9,401 nucleotides of DNA. Origin: an uncultured Lachnospiraceae bacterium. GTDB taxonomy: Bacteria; Bacillota; Clostridia; Lachnospirales; Lachnospiraceae. Below are positions 4,350 to 9,401 of the stretch, piece after piece. The translations under genes and the position numbers were made by a program. Below the pieces are notes generated by a model. It saw nothing but the letters and a program-made list of their open reading frames with translations, searched no databases and was not told where the DNA came from. Within the stretch, counting starts at the first letter, position 1, and each line of letters begins with the position of its first letter. The DNA is taken from contig CAJUMM010000058.1 in assembly GCA_910586955.1 (NCBI GenBank), forward strand, positions 1-9,401, read 5' to 3'.

Positions 4350-5915
4350 ATGTACGAAGAGCTGTCATTAAAAGGTTTTATTGATGAAATGCGGGAAGTT
4401 TCCAGCGGTCCGCATCCAAGGAAGTTCTGCTTTGTGCTGGGTGCCGGGGCATCCAGGGCTTCCGGAATTAAATCCGGGCAGGAACTGGTGCGGATCTGGG
4501 ACAAAGAGCTGTGGGAGCGAAATAAGGACGAGCATCAGAGATGGAAAGAGAAGCTGGGGATTAAGGAAGAAAATCAGGACAGTTTCTACAGCCAGTACTA
4601 TGAGCGGCGTTTCCGGAGGCATCCGGCGGACGGCTACAATTACCTGGAAAAGCTTATGGAGCATGCGAAGCCCAGCGTAGGGTATGTAATGCTGGCCTAT
4701 CTTCTGACGAAGACGGATCACAATGTGGTAATTACCACTAATTTCGATCATTTGACAGAGGATGCCGTCAATTATTATGCCCAGGAGATTCCCCTGATGA
4801 TCGGACATGAATCCCTGGCCCACTATGTGTCCAAGCAGCTGAAGCGTCCCACCATTATCAAAATCCACCGGGATCTGCTTTTCGATCCCAAGAACCGGGC
4901 GGAGGAGCTGGAACTGCTGCATGAGAACTGGAAGAAGGCCTTGAGCATTATTTTTTCCGAGTACCATCCTATTTTTATCGGTTATGCAGGAAATGATAAC
5001 AGCCTCATGGATTTTCTTCTGGAGAACAGCGGCCTCTTTGAGAGCGGAGAGTGGTCCTTCCCTTACTGGATGGTTTACAAGTCTGAGAAGGTCCAGGGAA
5101 AGGTGCTGGAATTTCTGGAGCGGTCCCAGGGATATTTAATCCGCCACAATGGTTTTGACGAAGTCCTGTATCTGCTGGGGGCGGCTTTTGATTATCAGCT
5201 GCTTCAGGAAGAAGACTTCTTAAAGGATGCCAAAAAGCGCTATGAGAATCTCTCCAATGCCATTGACGGATTTACGGAAAAGGCGGCGAAGGGAGAAGAG
5301 GCATTCAATGAGGGGGGAGCCGAGAAACAGGCGGAAGATGCCGCCGAGCATACGGCGGAGCTTGGAAAAGCGGTACAGCAGATCACGGATCAAGCGGAGC
5401 AGCAGAGATTGTTTAAAGAGGCTCTTGACCTTTACTATGCAAAGAACTATAAGGAAACCTTGGAAAAAGGGCAGAAACTGCTGAAAATGGCGCCCCGGAA
5501 TGCCAGATATCACAATTTGACCGGGACTGCATGGTTAGGCATGAAGTCTTATGAAAATGCCAGAAAAGAGTTTCAGGAGGCCATTAGCCTGGAATCAGAT
5601 ACGGCCATGTTTTACTGCAATTTGGGGTGTGCTTTGGATAATCTGGAAAGATATGAAGAAGCGGAGGAAAATTACCGGAAAGCTATCCGGCTTATACCGG
5701 ATAAAGCTTTGTATTACTATAATCTTGGATGCGTGTTAGAAAATTTGGAAAAATACGAAGCGGCGGCGGAAGAATACCGGAAAGCAATCAAATTAGATCC
5801 GGAGGATGCGGACAGTCATGGGAATCTTGCAGAGGTACTGGAACAGTTGGGCCGCCACGAGGAAGCTCACGAGGAAAGGAAGATGGCAAAAGAACTTAGG
5901 AAATCTTCCGGTTGA
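4350..5915 (+). CDS. SIR2-like (SIR2_2) domain protein with C-terminal TPR repeats
   Basis: A 521-residue soluble fusion. The SIR2-like Rossmann domain covers about 25-285: FVLGAGASRASGI (28-40, NAD-binding loop), VITTNFDHL (127-135, with Asn131 and Asp133 where SIR2 enzymes keep catalytic polar residues), KIHRDL (171-176, His173 at the catalytic position, although the usual HG is HR) and FIGYAGNDNSLMDFL (209-223). No Cys-x-x-Cys zinc module is present, so it is not a classical deacetylase; it resembles the SIR2_2 domains that act as NAD hydrolases in bacterial defence proteins. A charged linker, probably coiled coil, spans 290-352. About five TPR units follow (near 354-518), two of them nearly identical (NLGCALDNLERYEEAE and NLGCVLENLEKYEAAA), a protein-binding surface. 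The ATG has AAGGTGG ten bases upstream. The stop codon lies inside the -35 box of the next promoter. NADase activity and a defence role are untested. Confidence 0.88.
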   Translation: MYEELSLKGFIDEMREVSSGPHPRKFCFVLGAGASRASGIKSGQELVRIWDKELWERNKDEHQRWKEKLGIKEENQDSFYSQYYERRFRRHPADGYNYLEKLMEHAKPSVGYVMLAYLLTKTDHNVVITTNFDHLTEDAVNYYAQEIPLMIGHESLAHYVSKQLKRPTIIKIHRDLLFDPKNRAEELELLHENWKKALSIIFSEYHPIFIGYAGNDNSLMDFLLENSGLFESGEWSFPYWMVYKSEKVQGKVLEFLERSQGYLIRHNGFDEVLYLLGAAFDYQLLQEEDFLKDAKKRYENLSNAIDGFTEKAAKGEEAFNEGGAEKQAEDAAEHTAELGKAVQQITDQAEQQRLFKEALDLYYAKNYKETLEKGQKLLKMAPRNARYHNLTGTAWLGMKSYENARKEFQEAISLESDTAMFYCNLGCALDNLERYEEAEENYRKAIRLIPDKALYYYNLGCVLENLEKYEAAAEEYRKAIKLDPEDADSHGNLAEVLEQLGRHEEAHEERKMAKELRKSSG

Positions 5916-5939
5916 CAAAAAACTTCCCCGTGTTATAAT
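5912..5939 (+). promoter_or_regulatory. Promoter of the T-box/thrS operon
   Basis: TTGACA (5912-5917) and TATAAT (5934-5939), both perfect consensus hexamers, are separated by 16 bases. RNA would start near 5946. The -35 includes the TGA stop of the SIR2-TPR gene, and no terminator separates the two units, so read-through from upstream would also enter the leader. Confidence 0.92.
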
Positions 5940-5945
5940 GGGCCT

Positions 5946-6208
5946 ATAACAAATCCATATGCAAACACGTAGAAGAGAAGAGTAAGCTGTGGAAGGTGAC
6001 AGAGAGGGATGCCTAGGCTGGAAGTATCCTCACCGGGAAGCAGAAGCCGGAAGGCTTGTACTGAAAACTGCCTCTGAGCGGCCCTAATCCGGTCCGGTGG
6101 CTCCGTTATCGCCCAATGAGTGGTTTTAGAATGTTAAAACAAACGGGGTGGAACCGCGATTTTGTATGATCGTCCCCTTCTGTCGCCAGCGGCAGGAGGG
6201 CTTTTTTT
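5946..6208 (+). promoter_or_regulatory. T-box leader, threonine-specific
   Basis: A complete T-box riboswitch upstream of thrS. Stem I carries the AGTA element of the specifier-loop turn (near 5979) and distal AGAGAG and GGCTGG segments. The 3' strand of the specifier loop reads GAAAACTGCC, so the likely specifier is ACT, a threonine codon. The Stem III segment CTCCGTTATC follows. The T-box itself is GGGGTGGAACCGCG (6145-6158). In the antiterminator GGGG pairs with CCCC (6174-6177) and GCGAT (6156-6160) with ATCGT (6169-6173), leaving the TGGAACC bulge whose TGGA fits a UCCA tRNA end. Uncharged tRNA-Thr would stabilise it and allow transcription. The family is certain; the exact Stem I pairing was not folded. 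Confidence 0.95.
6175..6208 (+). terminator. T-box regulated terminator
   Basis: CCCTTCTGTC (6175-6184) pairs with GGCAGGAGGG (6191-6200) across a six-base loop and is followed by seven T (6202-6208). The first arm shares CCC with the antiterminator, so the two hairpins exclude each other. Confidence 0.92.
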
Positions 6209-6287
6209 ATGCACACGGGCACCCAAAGGAAATGTGCCATCCATGTAACGTGGGAGCAGTGCCTGATTTCAAGGAAAGGAGTTTAAG

Positions 6288-6431
6288 ATGGAGACAAAGA
6301 ACAGAGAGACGCTTTGGCTGGGACTTGCCTGTTTTTTTGCAGGAATGTGCCTGGGATTTCTGATGGCGCCTATCAAAAAAGGAATTTCCGTGTCCTGCGG
6401 AAATAACAACCGGATCAACAAGGAAAAATAG
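6288..6431 (+). CDS. Small membrane protein in the thrS operon, 47 aa
   Basis: A 47-residue frame that short-gene cut-offs would miss. It starts METKNRETLW, has one hydrophobic helix (about residues 9-28) ending in FLMAPIKKG, and a polar tail with CGNNN and a basic end. The ATG has a very strong site, AAGGAAAGGAG (6271-6281), six bases upstream, and the stop is 23 bases before the thrS ATG. The small GxxxG-like helix and the APIKKG edge resemble other single-helix proteins of Lachnospiraceae that I recall only as hypothetical. Because it lies downstream of the T-box terminator, it should rise together with ThrRS when threonine-charged tRNA falls. Its function is unknown. Confidence 0.82.
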   Translation: METKNRETLWLGLACFFAGMCLGFLMAPIKKGISVSCGNNNRINKEK

Positions 6432-6454
6432 ATAAAAAAGAGAGGGAATATGCC

Positions 6455-8380
6455 ATGAAAGTGACATTGAAAGACGGCTCTGTAAAGGAGTATGCACAGA
6501 GCAAATCCGTGTATGAGATTGCCCTTAGTATCAGCGAGGGACTGGCCCGTGCCGCCTGTGCCGGAGAGTTAAACGGAGAGACCGTGGATTTGCGGACGGT
6601 TGTGGAAGAAGACTGCCAGTTAAATATTCTGACTGCCAGGGATGAAAAAGGGCTGTCCACCCTGCGTCATACGGCCAGCCATGTAATGGCCCAGGCAGTG
6701 AAGCGCCTGTATCCGGGCGCCAAGCTTGCCATCGGCCCTTCGGTGGCGGAGGGCTTCTACTATGACATTGACTTTGAGGAACCCATTGCCGCCGAGGATC
6801 TGGAAAAGATTGAAGGGGAAATGAAGAAAATCGTGAAGGAAGCCCTTCCCATTGAGCGCTTTACTTTGCCCCGGGAGGAAGCCCTGGCTTTTGTCCGGGA
6901 GAAGGAAGAGCCCTATAAGGTGGAACTGATTGAAGATCTGCCTGAGGATGCCCAGATCAGCTTTTACCGCCAGGGAGAGTTTACGGATCTCTGTGCTGGT
7001 CCTCACTTGAGAAGCACCAAGGATGTGGGAAAGGCCTATAAGCTTACCAGTCTGGCAGGAGCCTACTGGAGGGGCAGCGAGCACAACAAGATGCTCACCC
7101 GTATCTATGCCACGGCCTTTGCCAAGAAGGACGAGCTGGAGGCTTACCTGACCATGATGGAGGAAGCCAAGAAACGGGATCATCGGAAACTGGGCAGAGA
7201 GCTGGGTCTTTTTATGATGCACGAGGCCGGACCGGGCTTTCCTTTCTTCCTGCCTAAAGGTATGGTATTGAAAAACACCCTTCTGGATTACTGGAGGGAG
7301 ATCCACAAAAAAGCCGGATATGTGGAGATTTCCACGCCTATTATTTTGAACCGGGGCCTCTGGGAGACTTCCGGGCACTGGGATCACTACAAAAACAATA
7401 TGTACACCACTGTGATTGACGAGCAGGACTATGCGGTGAAGCCCATGAACTGTCCCGGCGGAATGCTGGTGTATGCGTCGGAGCCCCGATCCTACCGTGA
7501 TCTGCCTTTGCGGGCAGGTGAGATCGGCCTGGTGCACCGCCACGAGAAGTCCGGCCAGCTTCACGGCTTGATGCGGGTGCGCTGTTTCAACCAGGACGAT
7601 GCCCATATTTTTATGATGCCGGAGCAGATCAAGGATGAGATCAAAGGCGTAGTGAAGCTTATTGATCAGGTTTACAGTCTTTTCGGCTTCGAGTATCATG
7701 TGGAACTCTCCACCCGGCCGGAGGACAGCATGGGAAGTGACGAAGACTGGGAGATGGCTACGGAAGGTCTTCGGAGCGCCCTGGATGAAATGGGCCTTAA
7801 TTATACGGTGAACGAGGGTGACGGCGCCTTCTACGGCCCGAAGATTGATTTCCATCTGGTAGACGCCATCGGCAGAACCTGGCAGTGCGGAACCATCCAG
7901 CTTGATTTCCAGATGCCCCAGCGGTTCGAACTGGAGTATATCGGGGCAGACGGGGAGAAGCACAGGCCGATTATGATTCACCGGGTAGTCTTTGGATCTA
8001 TTGAACGCTTCATCGGTATTCTGATTGAGCACTTTGCAGGGGCCTTCCCCACCTGGCTGGCTCCGGTGCAGGTAAAAGTCCTGCCCATCTCCGAGAAGCA
8101 TGTGGAGTATGGGAAGAAGGTAGAGCAGGCTTTGGAGGAAGCCGGGATCCGCTCCGAGCTTGATACCCAGGACGAGAAAATCGGCTACAAGATCCGCATG
8201 GCTCAGATGCAGAAAGTTCCCTACATGCTGGTAGTGGGCCAGAAGGAGGCTGAGGAGGGCCTGGTATCCGTGCGCAGCCGTTTCGCCGGGGATGAGGGGC
8301 AGAAAAATCTGGATGCCTTTATCCAGGAAATCCGCCGGGAAATTGACAGCCGCCGGGAGCGGAAGAAAGAGGAGCAGTAG
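6455..8380 (+). CDS. thrS: Threonine--tRNA ligase
   Basis: Full-length ThrRS of 641 residues, the usual size. Domains in order: TGS (1-61); editing domain (62-225) with HTASH (72-76) and CAGPH (180-184), the metal-dependent site that clears Ser-tRNA-Thr; class II catalytic core (about 245-535); and anticodon-binding domain (536-636, from APVQVKVLPIS). The active-site zinc ligands that recognise threonine are Cys333 (PMNCPGG), His384 (DDAHIF) and His509 (MIHRVVFG). Motif 2 is RVRCFNQDDAHIF (374-386) and motif 3 is GSIERFIGILIEHFAG (514-529). The ATG at 6455 has AGAGGGA seven bases upstream. Expression is governed by the T-box leader. All key residues are present and the protein should be active in the cytoplasm. 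Confidence 0.99.
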   Translation: MKVTLKDGSVKEYAQSKSVYEIALSISEGLARAACAGELNGETVDLRTVVEEDCQLNILTARDEKGLSTLRHTASHVMAQAVKRLYPGAKLAIGPSVAEGFYYDIDFEEPIAAEDLEKIEGEMKKIVKEALPIERFTLPREEALAFVREKEEPYKVELIEDLPEDAQISFYRQGEFTDLCAGPHLRSTKDVGKAYKLTSLAGAYWRGSEHNKMLTRIYATAFAKKDELEAYLTMMEEAKKRDHRKLGRELGLFMMHEAGPGFPFFLPKGMVLKNTLLDYWREIHKKAGYVEISTPIILNRGLWETSGHWDHYKNNMYTTVIDEQDYAVKPMNCPGGMLVYASEPRSYRDLPLRAGEIGLVHRHEKSGQLHGLMRVRCFNQDDAHIFMMPEQIKDEIKGVVKLIDQVYSLFGFEYHVELSTRPEDSMGSDEDWEMATEGLRSALDEMGLNYTVNEGDGAFYGPKIDFHLVDAIGRTWQCGTIQLDFQMPQRFELEYIGADGEKHRPIMIHRVVFGSIERFIGILIEHFAGAFPTWLAPVQVKVLPISEKHVEYGKKVEQALEEAGIRSELDTQDEKIGYKIRMAQMQKVPYMLVVGQKEAEEGLVSVRSRFAGDEGQKNLDAFIQEIRREIDSRRERKKEEQ

Positions 8381-8464
8381 AGAGAACGATAATCCCATGG
8401 CGCCGGAGGCTTTGGCCTTGGGCGGACAGGGAGTTCGGATAAAAAAGAGAAAAGGAGAGGAAGT

Positions 8465-8875
8465 ATGACGATTCAGGAAAATGTAACGGGACTGCAGCAT
8501 CTGGGGATTCCGGCGGTAAATATGGAGGAGAGCATCCGCTGGTATACGAAAGTCTTGGGCTTTGAGAAAATCGAGGATAAGGAGATCCCGGGGCGCTGCC
8601 ATGCAGCGTTTTTGAAAAAGGGAAACCTGGTTCTTGAGATTTACCAGGAGAATGAGGAGGCGGTCCGGGAAGTGGCTGCAAGAAGCCACGGACACATCGA
8701 TCACGTAGCTTTGAATGTAACGGACGTAAAGGCGGCTTTTGAGGAGATGAAGAAAACAGGCTGTACCATGCTGGATACGGAAATCCAGTCCCTTCCCTTC
8801 TTTGAGAATGGAGTGGCCTGGTTCACCGTCCTTGGCCCCAGTGGGGAAAAGGTAGAGTTCAACCAGTTCTTGTAA
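8465..8875 (+). CDS. VOC family protein (glyoxalase/dioxygenase fold)
   Basis: A 136-residue vicinal-oxygen-chelate protein made of two beta-alpha-beta-beta-beta units. The likely metal ligands stand at the standard places: His12 (LQHLGIP), Glu58 (LVLEIYQ), His80 (IDHVAL) and Glu131 (KVEFNQ). The fold serves glyoxalase I, epimerases, dioxygenases and antibiotic-binding proteins. The full ligand set suggests an enzyme, but the substrate cannot be told. The ATG has AAAGGAG (8451-8457) seven bases upstream. It lies 84 bases after thrS with no T-tract terminator between them, so it may be partly co-transcribed with thrS, and it is only seven bases from hydE. There is no obvious link to hydrogenase maturation. 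Confidence 0.93.
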   Translation: MTIQENVTGLQHLGIPAVNMEESIRWYTKVLGFEKIEDKEIPGRCHAAFLKKGNLVLEIYQENEEAVREVAARSHGHIDHVALNVTDVKAAFEEMKKTGCTMLDTEIQSLPFFENGVAWFTVLGPSGEKVEFNQFL

Positions 8876-8882
8876 GGAAAAG

Positions 8883-9371
8883 ATGGATATTATAGAAACG
8901 TTTATCCGCAGAGGAATACTGGAAAAGGCAGAATATGCGGAGCTACTTGCGGCTTCCCGGAACCGGGAGGCCGCAAAAAGTCTCCGGGAGGAGGCGGTGC
9001 GCCTCCAGGGAATTGCCTATGGAAATCAAGTCTATGTCCGCGGATTGATTGAGTTTACCAATTACTGTAAAAATAACTGTTATTACTGCGGAATCCGGAA
9101 AGGAAATAAAAAAATCTCCCGGCGCCGTCTGGAACAGCCGGAGATTCTGGCCTGCTGTGAAAAGGGGTATGCTTTGGGGTTTCGCACCTTTGTCCTCCAG
9201 GGCGGGGAGGATCCTTGGTATACGGATGAACGGATGGCAGATCTAATACACACCGTCAAAAAACGCTGGCCGGACTGCGCCCTTACGTTGTCTCTGGGAG
9301 AAAAATCCCGGGAAAGCTACCGGCTGTTCCGGGAAGCAGGCGCAGATCGTTATCTCCTCCGCCAGGAGACA
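8883..9371 (+). CDS. hydE: [FeFe]-hydrogenase maturase HydE, 5' part (163 codons)
   Basis: The radical S-adenosylmethionine enzyme HydE, N-terminal 163 of about 350 residues. The cluster motif Cys62-x3-Cys66-x2-Cys69 lies in TNYCKNNCYYCGIRKGN, followed by the family blocks LGFRTFVLQGGED (98-110) and LTLSLGEKSRESY (134-146), then GADRYLLRQET where most HydE proteins have RHET. HydE works with HydF and HydG to build the H-cluster of [FeFe]-hydrogenase, so the organism should make or use hydrogen under anaerobic conditions. The start has AAGGA (8874-8878), which overlaps the stop of the VOC gene, pointing to coupled translation. The frame is open to the end, and any translation past 9371 (RSEERRVGKE) is adapter. 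Confidence 0.93.
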
Positions 9372-9401
9372 AGATCGGAAGAGCGTCGTGTAGGGAAAGA
9401 G
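9372..9401 (-). other. Illumina read adapter (artefact)
   Basis: The last 30 bases begin AGATCGGAAGAGC and are the exact reverse complement of bases 18-47. They are adapter read-through, not genome, and they interrupt hydE. Confidence 0.98.

Noticed and set aside
6148..6363. A 71-codon plus-strand frame that starts inside the T-box.
   Set aside because: It runs through the antiterminator and terminator and overlaps the better-supported 47-codon gene in another frame.
8401..8424. A hairpin after thrS: CGCC-GG-AGGC, loop TTTG, GCCT-TG-GGCG.
   Set aside because: There is no T tract on the plus strand and the stem has an internal mismatch, so it is not called a terminator; it might slow polymerase or stabilise the mRNA end.
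6620..8704. A very long open frame (694 codons) on the minus strand opposite thrS and the VOC gene.
   Set aside because: It is a mirror of the codon bias of thrS; it has no ribosome binding site, no family pattern and an atypical composition, while the plus strand encodes a complete ThrRS.
9049..9246. A 65-codon frame within the hydE region.
   Set aside because: It is out of frame with the clear HydE protein, which is read continuously from 8883 to the adapter.
18..9401. A perfect 30-base terminal inverted repeat (18-47 with 9372-9401), resembling the ends of a transposon.
   Set aside because: The sequence is the Illumina adapter, and no transposase lies between the ends.

Overview
The window is a 9.4 kb piece of a draft genome or metagenome contig from an anaerobic Firmicute, most likely a gut Lachnospiraceae-type clostridium. 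This rests on the gene content: a T-box-controlled thrS, a [FeFe]-hydrogenase maturase gene (hydE), a PadR/permease-prefix pair and a Hol-Tox-type mini toxin. It also rests on strong Gram-positive ribosome binding sites and AT-rich intergenic DNA around coding DNA of roughly even composition. Both ends are Illumina adapter (1-47 and 9372-9401), so the first and last genes are cut by a sequencing artefact, not by biology.

Layout. 48-208 (-): 5' part of a small DUF6323-like gene. 209-433: divergent promoters and a PadR-type operator. 434-2234 (+): padR overlapping a ten-helix SEDS-like (FtsW/RodA/SpoVE-type) membrane protein with a permease-prefix domain; the usual catalytic Asp of SEDS enzymes seems absent. 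2237-2434 (-): a small two-helix membrane protein, converging on it. 2435-3072: a busy non-coding stretch holding a candidate small RNA with a terminator and a probable type I toxin-antitoxin locus. In that locus a 22-codon Hol-Tox-like peptide and a convergent antisense RNA share a bidirectional terminator. 3073-5915 (+): an operon of a SEC-C zinc-motif protein, a YdcF/DUF218 membrane protein and a SIR2-TPR fusion. 5912-8380 (+): a consensus promoter, a complete threonyl T-box leader, a 47-codon membrane peptide and thrS. 8465-9371 (+): a VOC-fold protein and the first 163 codons of hydE.

Working together. The thrS unit is a feedback loop: uncharged tRNA-Thr stabilises the antiterminator and lets both the small membrane peptide and ThrRS be made. 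PadR probably represses its own operon through half-sites that overlap its promoter. The two most unusual parts are the SIR2-TPR protein, which looks like a non-deacetylase, NAD-binding SIR2 enzyme with a sensor or partner domain, and the type I toxin locus beside its operon. The toxin frame carries an early amber stop, so this copy may be decaying or shortened.
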